A stretch of DNA of 64,000 nt, taken from contig NW_026947486.1 in the NCBI RefSeq assembly GCF_034190915.1, positions 106,670,812-106,734,811 of the forward strand. Reading direction: 5' to 3'. This document shows, piece by piece, positions 45,706 to 57,847 of the stretch. Positions within the stretch are counted from its first letter, which is position 1. Every line of letters starts with the position of its first letter. A program made the position numbers and the translations under genes. The stretch is from Cavia porcellus (Eukaryota; Chordata; Mammalia; Rodentia; Caviidae). Under the pieces are notes generated by a model. That model had not been told where the DNA came from, ran no database searches, and was given only the letters and a program-made list of their open reading frames with translations.

Positions 45706-46555
45706 CTTACGATCTTTCTTTCGTTTTAGTATAAAGCCTTAAAGTGGATTTTCAGGTATTTCCTATCTGGTAAAAATTACATTAACTAAACAATTTTTGT
45801 GCAATCATTCACTCAGTACTCATTCTGGAATGGAATGAATTCGTGACAATAAAAGCAAACATAAAAATTCACTATAAATGAAAGTGCACATTATCAGTTG
45901 AGATGTACATAGTTATAATTACATATCAAAATTATGCATTTCCCTATTTCTTCCACATTCTGGGAATTCATTATTTTGGGGGCAGATTGTGTAACAAGTT
46001 TAGTTACTCAAATTTACTTACCCAATCTTGTTAGCCATAATTGTTGATAAAGAAAGATAAGCAAAATGGCTTTCTTTTGCAGCCTGTGAAGATCATTAGA
46101 TTATAAACTTTCAGAAGGGGAAGTGGACTATATTATAATCACTTTTATCCTAGCAGACACCATCTTTTGAACGTGGCCAGATTTAACATATCTTTGTGAC
46201 ACGGATGAGTGGTTCTGTCTCTTTGTAATAAAACGTAGTACAAAATACACAATTTAACAATTTAACTATTTAATTGTGCAGTTTGCTGGCATGAAGCACA
46301 TTCACATTCCAGAAGAGGTTCACTGATAGCATTGTGCCAATAAAGGGGACAAGAACAACCTCTGCTTTGCAGAATTGTGGAATGTCATTTGAATGAGACA
46401 ATTTCCTCAGGATACCTTGTTCCTGAATTCCTGACTTCATGTATTACTTACCTGGGGAAATCGTATATTGGTCAGTGAAATGGGAATGCTTCTTCTTAGA
46501 GACTCATCCTTGTCAGTGTTCTCTGATGCCTAGTAGGACTACTGCTGGAAAAAAA

Positions 46556-46899
46556 AATGAGAACGTTGCTAGGAGACGGAAGAGCCAAAAGCCCACAGTC
46601 TTGTAGGGGTTCCACTGGAAATCAACGGAATTTAAGTATGGTTTGGAGCAGAGGTTTACCCATTAAACTGTGTCCTCTGATGAGCATGCGCATTTTGGCA
46701 TATAATGCGTTCCATGATTTTGTGATTGTGGAGGATTATTGAAGATAATCTCAAGGCAATTTATTTATTTCTGTTGGGCTAATCCCTTCGTCGGAGCACA
46801 GCTCATTTTCAAGTGGCTGCTGCGTTGCCTTGCTGTTTTCCCCCACCCCTTCAGTGCGACAGCCTCGGAGCTGGTGGAAAGGCAGAAAGTACGCAACTG
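46556..46899 (+). ncRNA. Candidate first exon of a non-coding RNA
   Basis: The patch starts near an RFX X-box-like site (gttgctaggagac, 46,565-46,577) and contains tgagcatgcgca (46,681-46,692), an NRF1-like core. CpGs are locally enriched toward its end. It ends at a strong splice donor, CTG|GTAAGTGCC, with GT at 46,900-46,901. No long open frame is present, so a non-coding first exon is the simplest reading. The 5' end is a guess. Transcription itself is inferred. Confidence 0.4.
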
Positions 46900-46934
46900 G
46901 TAAGTGCCTAAGAAAGCCTTCGTAAAATACTTAC

Positions 46935-47040
46935 CGAGGCTCCACTTTTTAAATCGAGTGGCATGTTTGGATGGAATAGAATAATACAGAGCTGTGGAGG
47001 AATTTCTCCAGTCAGTGGCACTGAAAGATGGATTCAATTC
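46935..47040 (-). ncRNA. Candidate antisense exon end (strong donor)
   Basis: On the minus strand the sequence reads GGAGCCTCG|GTAAGTATTTT, a near-perfect donor with its last exonic base at 46,935. The exon would extend to higher coordinates; its 5' end is unknown. It faces the plus-strand donor at 46,899 across only about 36 bases. A 90-codon minus frame (47,037-46,765) runs through the junction and is not supported as protein. Confidence 0.35.
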
Positions 47041-47085
47041 TAAATATTCCTTGGTTACTTTTCTAGTTTAAAGCTTGCTTCTTAA

Positions 47086-47331
47086 ATGGTGAGTGAATTG
47101 CTAGAAGGGAATACAGATGCTTCCTCTTGTGATGCTGGTAAGATGCTTCCTAAAATAAGATGTAATGGAGGTGTAATTAGGATGAGAAATTGCCTTCAGC
47201 GTCATGTTTGGATTAGACGCGAATGGGTTACGGTTCAAGATGTTCTCAGATCTGTTTCCTTAGCGAGTGGCATGAGAGAATTATTATTTTGCGATGGAGA
47301 AAAAGATACGGTGCCTCCTCATGCTTCTTAA
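47086..47331 (+). CDS. Hypothetical 81-aa ORF in CpG-enriched patch
   Basis: An ATG-initiated frame of 81 codons (MVSELLEGNTDASSCDAGKM ... ends KDTVPPHAS). I recognise no domain. The stretch 47,195-47,315 holds at least seven CpGs, unusual for this CpG-poor window. GT-type donors overlap the start (ATG|GTGAGT, GT at about 47,086) and an inner position (CTG|GTAAGA, about 47,140). It could equally be non-coding exon sequence. Confidence 0.2.
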   Translation: MVSELLEGNTDASSCDAGKMLPKIRCNGGVIRMRNCLQRHVWIRREWVTVQDVLRSVSLASGMRELLFCDGEKDTVPPHAS

Positions 47332-47339
47332 ATTAAGAA

Positions 47340-48225
47340 AATTGTATGATATCTGTGTGGGAGGGAAAATGAGAAAGAGGGCAGCCTGTAACGATTTCTT
47401 CACGTGAGAGATGAACATGTATTGAATGGAAAACATTAAATTCAGGCTTTAGAATGAAAAACAAATAGCAAATATTGTGACTATGGATTCGTTTGAAAAA
47501 TTCATTTGTATTATTAGATATCAATTTATACAGCAAAGATAATGCTCTTAGTGGGTTTTTTTGAGGATGTGAGAAACATAGCAGAGATTCCTATTGACCC
47601 AGCTTTTATGTGTGTTTCTGAAATATACCTTGAAATGCATATTATTCATAGGTCAGTTTCTTCAAGAAAAAAAAAAGTATCGTGGTTTTTTAAAAATTTC
47701 TTTGGAATTTAGATTGTTTTGACACTCAAACAAGGAAGAGCAGAAAGCAAAATAAATAGGTTTTTGAGTTAGATGACAAAGCAGCAATCAAAGAAGAACA
47801 ATAAGAACGACAAAGCTTGCTGGAAAGTATATGACCTGGGCCACTTCCTAAGTTGAACATGTCTGCAGGTAGCGTGTTTTGCAGGGGACAGGGAGAGAGC
47901 ATGTTGAAGGCAGAGGGAGGGGGCGTCAGCAGAGCACTGCGGCAAAGAGACTGACTGATGCATCTAGGGACATGTGACGACTCTCTGGTGTAGCCAAGAA
48001 AAATTTCCAGGACTCCATCTTGTATAAGGAATTCCATACATATCAACATGCAATAATGCTGTCATCTTGCTGTGATCCATAATTAGTCATCTTGCATAAG
48101 CTTCCAATGGTCTACATTGGTATTTAATCTTTGCTTTTTATTGTCTTTGTTCCTAGACTTTCTTCTCTGTATTCCCAGTGAATTTATATGATTATTGAAA
48201 TATCTTACCAAAAATGTTGCTTTCC
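47340..48225. other. Intergenic, nothing recognised
   Basis: No feature supported. Confidence 0.45.
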
Positions 48226-48229
48226 CCTT

Positions 48230-48680
48230 TATTATAAAATTACACTATTTACAGTAGAATATTTAGAAAGGTATACAGATAACTATAAAAATCACACATA
48301 ATCCCATAACCCAAAGATAATCACTTTAAACACAATTACTATCAATCTCTTTTCTCTGAACATATGCAAATATATGCATAGGGATATATATTTTATACAA
48401 ATGAAGATCATATGTATATACAATTTTTATTTTGCCTTATTCATTAGACATATACTAGAAGGAATTCCTCATTTTAAAACACCTATGAGAATGTAATTAT
48501 TTTGGATGCATAATTTTTGATAGAATCTCACTAAATGTCCAATTATCAAATGTACATTTGTGCAATTTTGATGCTATAAATAATTTAAGAAATATCTTTC
48601 CATATAAATCTCTGTGTGTTTTTCTGTCCTCCCCCAGGATAAATTCATAGATGCGGAATTCATGGATCAAATGGTATGAA
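48230..48680. repeat. Ancient interspersed repeat (old LINE-like)
   Basis: 'aaaaatcacacataatccca', 'taacccaaagataatcactt' and 'cttattcattagacatata' have the flavour of an old mammal-wide repeat 3' region. Family and strand are uncertain. Confidence 0.4.
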
Positions 48681-48859
48681 CCAGTTTAAGTTTTTCCCCC
48701 CAGTCTCAAGACATATCACTTAATTTATTTATCATCTGTGGTAACAACGTTATTTTCTAGTCATTGTTTGCCTATTGATTTTCATCATTGATGGTGGTGA
48801 TGTTTGGAGCATTTGGAAGCTTTATATTTTTAGATATCTACATCTATCAGCTGTTGATT

Positions 48860-49070
48860 TTGTGATTTTTTTTTTCCTTTTAAGTATTTATTTATATACG
48901 GATACACCTGTATTTTCCCTTAGGAACTTCATTCCTTCATTTGTAATTGACCTCTTAATCCATCTAAAATTGATTGTGCATGGTGTGTGGTGCAAAGTAG
49001 GATCTAATTTTGTTTTTTCCTAAATAGGTCACCAATTGTTTCAGCATTGCTTATTGAATAAGCCAAGCTT
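48860..49070 (-). mobile_element. Old L1 ORF2 fragment, minus strand
   Basis: 'ttaatccatctaaaattgat' followed by 'gcatggtgtgtggtgcaaag' and 'ttgtttcagcattgcttatt' is the complement of the L1 ORF2 segment also seen near 4,000-4,110. Confidence 0.65.
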
Positions 49071-49484
49071 GCTTCTTCCAGTGATTTGCAACAGCAACAG
49101 CTGTTCTCCCATTAGCTAGGGTGCAGCTTGCCACAGGTCGGCCATTTTCTCTCCACCCAAGATGTTCACATTCCACAATAGTCCTCTTACCTCCTGGCAG
49201 CAGCTGGCAGGGTGCTAAAGCATCCTGTTCGTGCATCTGCTTTGCAAGCGTCCTAGGCATGTGCAGTAAATTATGTGGTTTTCCAACAAATTTTATTTTA
49301 AACGTTTGCAGTGCTTATTCTTGTCACTTTTTGACAAATTAAAATTGAGAAACTGACTATAGAAAACCTTTGCTCCAGATGTGGTATTCTTCTTGGACAC
49401 ATGTGAGGGCCCAGCTGTTTATTTAAAAGGGGACTAGTGGCCATCCCTAAAGCTCCTCTTTCAACCTCTTTTTTTATTCTCCAG

Positions 49485-49552
49485 GTACTTGCAGAGTTAA
49501 AGCTGTCTGGACTCAGTTCCTGGAATTTTCTAGAATGGTGTAACAGGAAAAT
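49485..49552 (+). other. Candidate exon start (splice acceptor)
   Basis: A long pyrimidine tract (49,454-49,482) ends in CAG at 49,482-49,484, a strong acceptor on the same strand as the donor at 46,899. A GT donor-like 'aatg|gtgtaac' follows near 49,541, but it is weak. The exon is a suggestion only. Confidence 0.25.
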
Positions 49553-50020
49553 GTAAGAAATGTATGAGGAGCAGAAATAAAAATGTTTGCCAGGCTGTTG
49601 CTGACAGTAGTGTGATCTAGAGATAGAGGGTGAGTCCCAATCCGATCTGCCACTGTTACTATCTCTTTGACATAGAGCAAACACCCCACTGGTCCCCCTC
49701 TTTTTGCTGCAGGTGGGTGGCTCAAGACATAAAACAGAGTCTTTAGCAGGAGCTGCCTTAAATGCTGCTTACAGAAATATTTGACAGTTTTTTTTCGAAA
49801 ATCCCCTAGTGCACCTGCTGAGGCCCTGCCTCCAACACAGCCTTCTTTTACTATTGACTTCTGACCCTGGCCTCTGGCATTTACTAATAGTAGAATAAAA
49901 GGACAGGGAGACTTTCTTACTCACTGTTATTTCAAGACATTCTCTGTGACCCAGAGGCACAGCCCTAGTCATTTTCCAACTTACCGCATTAGGCTCTGAT
50001 TTGTTTATGACTGGAGGCTG

Positions 50021-50060
50021 GTTTCCCAGGCAACGGAGCTCACCCCCCTGAGCATGCGCA
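50021..50060. promoter_or_regulatory. X-box + NRF1-like pair, second promoter patch
   Basis: gtttcccaggcaac (50,021-50,034) resembles an RFX X-box and overlaps CAACGG, a MYB-type core. After 14 bases comes tgagcatgcgca (50,049-50,060), identical over 12 bases to 46,681-46,692. It lies 540 bases before the tandem array begins. Promoter activity is inferred. Confidence 0.4.
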
Positions 50061-50384
50061 CTTGCTCCCCTGCTGTAGCAAAATGCAGCTATGGAGCCAT
50101 AGGAGGGGTCTTGGGGGCTTGCAGTAGTGGAACAAGTTATTCTGCAGGCCTAACGGTCAGTTTTTCTGTACAGTACTTAACCAGCATCGTTACTGCCTTA
50201 AAAAGCCCTCTGAAGGCTTTGAGCCTCTTTATATTTCTTCTTCCCAAATCAGCTGCATTTGATGTTTTTGCCACTCATCACAAAGTCTTTCTAAGGTGAA
50301 GACCTCCTACATGGGAAGTGAGGGGACCTTGGGGCACCAAGGGGGTCCATACAGTATGGGGAAAGGAAACAAGATCGCCTAATT

Positions 50385-50540
50385 TCAAACCCCCACCACT
50401 TGTTGGTGACATATCAAGAGACAGCTATTCTCAGTGTGCCTCGGTTTCCACAGATGAAAAACGAGGAGACTAGTAGCACCTTTAGAATAAGGTCAGGTGC
50501 ATAGTAACCATTAAAAAGTGTTGTCTGTTGTTATTTTTAG
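50385..50540 (+). mobile_element. MIR SINE, plus strand
   Basis: 'gtgcctcggtttccacagat', then 'gaataaggtcaggtgcatag', following MIR order. Confidence 0.6.
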
Positions 50541-52214
50541 ATTTTAAGGGAGTCTTGCCTGGAAAAAGACTTGCGCCAGCAGTTACAATTCGCCCTTTAA
50601 TGCCTACACTGCTCAAATAGTACAAACACTCATTTGCACCTCCAGCTACAGACCTGGTACACACAGACTTGCCCTACTCACACAGACACACCTCAAAGCA
50701 TGGCCGTGAGTGTCCCAGCAAAAGACCTGTCCTGTAGTACAGGGATACTTCCCATATCATTAGAGTCACCTCAAAATGGAGACCCACCTAAGGGACACTG
50801 AACTGCCCCATTGGACAGAAATGGCTTTCACAGGCAATACCACCCTCACAGCCTGTCTTCATATCAGTCAGACTCTTTCTAGGACACCAAGACATACAGA
50901 TTCATGGCATACACCGCAGTCCCCCCACAGCCCGCAGAGATTACTCATATTCAAAAATATCGCCATGGAGCACGGGCAGTGCACAGCACAGACACTCACC
51001 GGAGCCCACAGGACTCTCCACACAATGCAGACTCATGACCTCAAAACTCCGCTACAACAGACAGCCTCGTCACACCACATAGGACACTGACCATCCCAGC
51101 AGGATATACTCATCCGTGCTGTACAGCCACTTTCCGTGTTATGTATACCACACAGATTCTCCCTGTGAAACACAGACTGGATCCACAGTACACAGTCCCA
51201 ACAGCATGCAGACAGGTCTGGCCCACCCCACAGGGATGCTGCTGAGTCCTGCAGTACACGTGTCACACTGAGCTGCACAGAATTGCATCGCGACAAATAG
51301 ATTGTCCTTCAGTGTGCTGGCTCATTTCACCACAAACACAGTGACCATATAATGGAAAGGCTTTCTTTACAGGCATTCTCATCCTATAACATCTGACCAC
51401 CCCCTCCAAATTCACCCTCCCAACACACACCTCGGCCTGCTGTCACTAGAACACATTCCGGATTCTGCAGACACGCTGTAGTAAATGGACATATGTCACA
51501 GTGCATGGCACAACACTGCAGCATGCACATGGGCACTGTGGTGGACAAAAGCATAACGCGTTAAGAGCATTTCACAGTCCACCTTTCCCTCACTTCCCAC
51601 ACGACCTCCACTGTGGGCACACATCCCACAGCACAACGCCCCAGCCCCACAATGCTCAGAATGATGGCATGGCATGCACTTGCTATCCGGCTTCATTTCA
51701 TCAAACTGCACTGCTTACACAGTGTGGGCACATGCGCCACAACATCTAAAACCGTTTGCCAAGTGCTGCTCACATTTACCAGAAAGCACCTGGGCCGTTT
51801 TCATTGCTTACCCTTCTGCCCAGTGTGAGCTGTGTACAGAACAGCACCAAAATGAAGCTTCTCCCAGGGGCATACCTACTTTCCTCCCAACTCACACATG
51901 CACCCCTGCACACTGAGACTTACCCCACATGCGCAGGGCATGGACTTACGCCACGATACTTAGATTTGCCTTAAAATTCACAGGCATGCCTATAAACACA
52001 GAGATTTATTCCACAATGAACAGAATTACCTCCCAACACACAGACCTAGTCTAGAGTACGAAACCTACAATTACAGAAACATTTCCCACTGAGTAGACTG
52101 CAGCACACATATTACCCTCCTTCGCAAAGACTTCCATTCCAGTGGACGGACATGAGTTACTGTACTGTTGAGCTACAGCTCTGGCATACAGCAGAGATCC
52201 GGCTTTTGCAATGG

Positions 52215-52450
52215 TTTAGAGCAAGGCCTCTGAACCCAGCCCACCTGGGTTTGAATCCCAGATCCCATCCTTGCTAAACGTGTCACCGTGGGTAAGTATA
52301 TTTTTGTTCTTTAGTTTGCTCATCTGTAAAACAAAGATAGCAGTAGTACTTGTTTCAGAGGCTTACTGTGGATAATAAATGAATTAAGACATGTTAAGTG
52401 TTTATTACAGTGCTGGATACATGAGAATGTTATTGGAGATGTTAATTTAT
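52215..52450 (+). mobile_element. MIR SINE within the array
   Basis: Well preserved: 'cacctgggtttgaatcccag', 'gtgtcaccgtgggtaagtat', 'gtttgctcatctgtaaaac' and 'aagacatgttaagtgtttat' follow the full MIR order. Confidence 0.85.
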
Positions 52451-53104
52451 ATTCTAGTCACACCCTTGCCCATTACCCCTATTTCTCCTAAAAAAACTAT
52501 CCCTAATGCCTACTGTAATCTAGCAACCCAAACATTTATTGCATATGTTAACTAACTTAAGAAAATGTAGAAACACTCTACAAATCACAGACATCCCACC
52601 ACAGTACCCACAACATTACAGAGCATAAATAGAGGCCTAAACTTAGCAGTACTCATAGTGTAAAGAAGTGCACTGAAGTTCAGAAATCTCCTCGTGTACA
52701 ACACAGAGATTCATTCTTGGACAGGCAGATCATCTCACAATGTGCAGAGTGGATCCACAGCACACTGCCTCACTCCACGAGGCAAAGACCCACAACTCAA
52801 CAAGCATATATGTACTCTGAACTCAGAGGTTTGTCCGCTACCACCCAAACACACCTTCCTGCTCACAGACTTTTGTCCCATAACATAGATTCCCCTGCTG
52901 TTCACAAACGTACCTACCAACTCATCCCACAGTAGGCAGACTTGTTGTTAAAATCCCCACTCTCACACAAACCAAAGGCAGGCTCATAGTATAGTAACTC
53001 ACATCACAGCTGTCAAGCTGGCACAAGGGAGAGGTTAGCTCAGCCTCCCTAGGCCCAACTGAATTGGCCCATGATGTGTAGTTCCCCTCTCCAGTGTAAA
53101 GCAT

Positions 53105-53285
53105 CTACGCGGAGACCCAGCTACCTGGGCTCTAATCCCACAGAAGTCATTACAAGTTTTCTGACCTTGAAAAGTTTTGTGAGCCCTCATCTGTAAATTA
53201 GGGATAAGAAGAGGACTCCTAAGAAAAATAAATATGTTGAGGACTATAAAGTGCTTAGAAGAGCACTTGGTAATGAATTAGTGTT
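53105..53285 (+). mobile_element. MIR SINE within the array
   Basis: 'acctgggctctaatcccaca', 'ttctgaccttgaaaagtttt', 'cctcatctgtaaattaggga' and 'ataaagtgcttagaagagca' follow MIR order. A TTG-type run follows at about 53,302-53,330. Confidence 0.85.
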
Positions 53286-56200
53286 ACTGATTTAGCTGAT
53301 CTTGTTGTTGTTATTGTTGCTGTTGCTATGCAAGAACTGGAACAGAGTGGTAAGACTCAGCATGAAACCAATAGACACAAACTGCTGTATATTGACATTC
53401 CTTATAAAGCCCCAGATTACATTGCAACTCACCCTCTCACTACTCTTTCCATTCAATACCTGTATTGACGTGCTTAGCCCGTAATACCTAGAAGCATCTT
53501 CCACGTAGTATGCCTAACACCTAGACTCATCATGTAACACATAGACACCTGTATACAGCCTTCATATAGAAACGTGTCTAAACACTTCCTGGCATACACA
53601 TACACATGCCACAATGTAGGAGGCATGATTGAAAAATACAGTGTGTGTTTGAATTAAAAAATACAACTGAAAACACATTTCTGTGAATACATCTTAAAAT
53701 CCTGCTCACTTTCAACACACTTAGGTAAGTCCTTTCTGCCACTTTCTGATATAGTCACCGAAGGCCTCTCTTGTGAGTGATTATCTTTAGTTGTCCTGGC
53801 ATGGTTGTCTTTCTGGGCCTTACCTTTCATGGTTATTTTGACTTTGGGGAAAAGGCAGACATCTGAGGGTACCGTATTTGGTGAATAAGACAGATGAGGA
53901 CACAGCAGTATTTTCACAAGCCTGCCTTTTGGGGGCATGGCACACACTAGCAGTATTCACTATATTTTTAAAATCACAGTTCATAAAGACATTTGTGCAT
54001 GCTCATCCCATCAGCTCCACAATATGAAGAATTCACTTCAAAATTCCTAGAAACAATCCACAACACATAGACTTTTCCAGAGTACAGAATCATAGCACAT
54101 AAACTTCACCACACTAACAAGACTGGCCTTACAGCACATAGGAATGGGACACAACCCAGAACACATGGATTTTTCCCTGTGACATACATACTTGTCCAAC
54201 AAAACACTGTCTTGGATATATAAAAGCAGGATTTACTTCTTGAGTACAGACTTGTCAACACACATTAACACGTTAAACATCTCATGGTGCACATATGTGA
54301 CTCATAATGTGTACACTTGCTCCACTTCACACAGATGCAGCCCCTAGCATGGCAGTTTGAATCAAAACTGTCAGAAGAACCCTGTAACATATAATAGCAA
54401 TGATTCAACAGTCTGTCCCTTCCGCACCTGGATTCATCTCACAAAGTAACTTCCTGTTACAAGCTTCCTCAGAGCAGCACCATAAAGGATGACACCCATA
54501 AAGGATGGTCTACACACAGAAAAACACAGTGCTCAGACCTTTCTGTAACACACAAGTTTAATGCAGAAGACTAAGGCTTGCTTTGGACCCCCAGATTCAC
54601 TCCACATTAAACAGACTCACACCACTAACATCACACTAACCCACCAGTCAGTGGACATGCTATACAATACATAGATAAATCCATGACACACAGACACGAC
54701 TCACACTATGTGGGCACACACAGATGCTGTCATCAATACACAGAATGGCTCTGTGAAACACTTCCTTGTCTCTATGAAACCTAGGCTAGTGTAGGAATGT
54801 TGAAAAATACACAGAACCGAAAATGCAGAAGAGGTAATTCCACTTTGACCAGCTTTGCCCTATACTACCCAGCCACTCTGAAATAGAGATTCACCCTGCC
54901 ATATGCACAGTGGCCCACCATTACCAAGAGTAGCCGCAGAACATCCATACACAAAGCCTAATATACATATGTGCCCTCACATTCTTCCCCAAAATAATGA
55001 TTGATCTCATAGGACCTCTGCCTCCACAACACCAATGCCTTCAAGCATATATAAACGCTGGACAACAGGCATTCTGACAACACATATGCATTATAATACT
55101 AGCACTTGCTTTAATATATTCATGCTCCTAACCAAACAAAATCACGCCATAATCCCCAGGCGTTCCCCAGAATACATGGCCATTTCTTCATCATGCACAT
55201 AATCCACAGACAACATAGATGGGTTGGGAAAAGTAGGTTTTTGATCCATAGCAACAAGATTTAGAAGAGAAAATATAGAAATGCTGAAAGTTTAACATAA
55301 AATTTTGTTGCATAAACATGCCATCAATCCCCAAAGTCACTCCATAACAGTCTTACTGTAGTGCATTGACCTAGAGTCACTTAAAGACACTGAGATGGGC
55401 ACATGAAATGCAGACCTATTTATGAATCCCTGTTTGTCCCATGGCACCCAGACTTAGCTTGCAATAGCCAAACTGACCTGAGTTAGCACATCCTGTCCCA
55501 TAACAGCTACACTAGAATAAAAACAAAACAAAAAAAAAACCCTGTCTGAACAGCACATAGCGGCCCCCTAAAGTATTTTCTTGTCTCCACAGTTCTTAGA
55601 CTTTTCCTCATAGCACACATAAATGCTGGAAAACAAACTGAACCTGCAACACTAAGATATGTTCCTTAACCCTCAGATTGGTCAGAAAAAATCCAGAGTA
55701 GCTTTACAAAACTCAAATTACAACACAACAAGCACATATCCCTTGCAACACCATGCTCCATAATGCACAGTCTCCCGGTGACATAGATTGATTTCATAGT
55801 TACTTATCAACATAAAGACATGTCTTATTCCACATAGAATTCATAATACACAGAAAAATACCTGAGGCACAAGTACATCCCACAACACCAAGACTCAGAT
55901 TCCCCACTGAGAGCTTGATTTACCACTAGACACTTACACCTCCTCTATAACACCTGCTTTGTCCCACAAAACCAGAAACACCATCTAGATGTTACTTGCC
56001 TGGCAACCCTGCTTTTCCCCATAACCTACAGTATTGGCCAAAAGAATCCTAGTAGTCCACAGACTGTCCAGAAAAACACATCTTTTTCCCTTTACAACAT
56101 CAAGACTTGCACATGGCACAGTGGACAAAATACAGGAAACTCTACAAGCACTGGAATCCATTGTAGTACCCAGACTCAGCCTGTAACACTGATCCAGCAG

Positions 56201-56287
56201 CATAGAGGTAATCCCCATAGCAAACAGACACCTTCCAAAATCTATTAACTCACAACATACAGACTGTTCCCATAAACACTTGTCGTG

Positions 56288-56313
56288 TTTTTTTTTTTTT
56301 TTTTTTTTTTTTT
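56288..56313. repeat. Poly-T tract
   Basis: About 26 consecutive T residues inside the array. No SINE body is attached on either side. Confidence 0.9.
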
Positions 56314-57827
56314 GCTCTACAACACATGAACTTCACATTACAGAGAGAGACTGGGTAGCACATGTGCAATTAAAAATAAGTCACAAGCACAGCGTTCCTC
56401 ATCCAGACTTGTTATGTGATAACAGAAGTTATTCCCTGACACACAGATCTACACCACAACACCAGACTAGTTCTACGAAATCACTTCTTGCTTCTACAAT
56501 ACCAAATTTGTTTGGCAGCACAAGTCTGGAGTGCGAGAGAACACTGAGACAAAGCCCTAACACATAAATATCACCCAGATTCATTTCACAACATCCTGAC
56601 TTGCCGTACAACATCCAAGCTTCCTCTGCTTCCCAGGCCCGGCTCACCAGATTGGCCGTGTAGCGCAGTTACATTCTCCATAACATACTCTCAGCACATG
56701 ACAGATTGGCCTTTCAAAAATCTTTCTTTTGCAGAACAAATATTTTCCTCTGATCTGACAGAAAACTTGAACAGCATACAGATTAAAAACTCTGCCTTCC
56801 ACATATATACCACGCACATCTACATCCTCTCTACGGGAAGGACTCACAGTGAAACTGAAATCCACTTTCATGACATCAGTCCTCAGCCCCTGGCACCCAC
56901 AATCATTTTATGAACCCAGTCACTCCATAGCATTTAATCCAGCCCGATAAAACCCATACTGATCGCATAATACCAGACAGACCTCTTATCACTCAGTCTA
57001 GCCTTGTAGCAGCCAGACATGCCTTACAGTACAAACCAGCCCCACCACTCATGAATGTATCTCAGCTGCAACACACTGTCAGAAATGTGCCAGGTGGGAT
57101 CTCCTGCCACTCTAGCACAAAAATTTCCCTCACAACACAGGACTGAAAAGAAGCAGAAGAATCACACTTTGCTTGGGCAGATCCCAGTGCTCAGTTCATG
57201 TTGCAGAAGCTTACAGAGCAAGACTCCTAGTGATCCCACAGAAATGCCTCCCAAAGCCTCAGGCTTACTCTACCATGTAGCTGTGGACTCAGCAAAATAT
57301 GTCCTCCCTCCAAAACATTCACATTGTGACTTATAACACATATGAATGCTCAGCCACACAAGTAAGTCTTACACTGTCCGGATGAGCTCCACTCTTTGAG
57401 GGCTTGGTACAAACTGTCCATACTTTCTGCATAACACACGGACTTGGCCCATGAGTCCATCCTCATGCTCAGTCACAGAGGTCAACCTCAGCAGCACACG
57501 GGCATGCCCACCTATCCCCCCTCCCAGGCACACCCTGTGAAACAGCTACTTAACCTTCATTAGATCAGAGTGCAAAAGGAATGCACAGCACATAGAAGTC
57601 ACAAACACAGACATACCCATGCCACTGTTACCAAAGAACACCCTGATTCACACTGTGACACTCACACTCACTCACTAGCATGCATTACTGTACAACACAC
57701 AGACATGACCCGAAATAAGTAACACCCACAAGGCATGGACATGTTCAACACCATATGGCATGCTTCACAATTCACAGACTTTTCCCACAGTGCTAAAACT
57801 TGTCTTGCAATGCAAAGGAATTCTGTA

Positions 57828-57847
57828 TACACACACACACACACACA
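57828..57847. repeat. (AC)n microsatellite
   Basis: A short pure AC run within the array, probably grown from the CA-rich unit itself. Confidence 0.9.

Noticed and set aside
49298..49684. A 128-codon minus-strand frame near 49.5 kb
   Set aside because: No recognisable domain. It overlaps a plus-strand splice acceptor and ends in old L1-free intergenic sequence. It is likely random.
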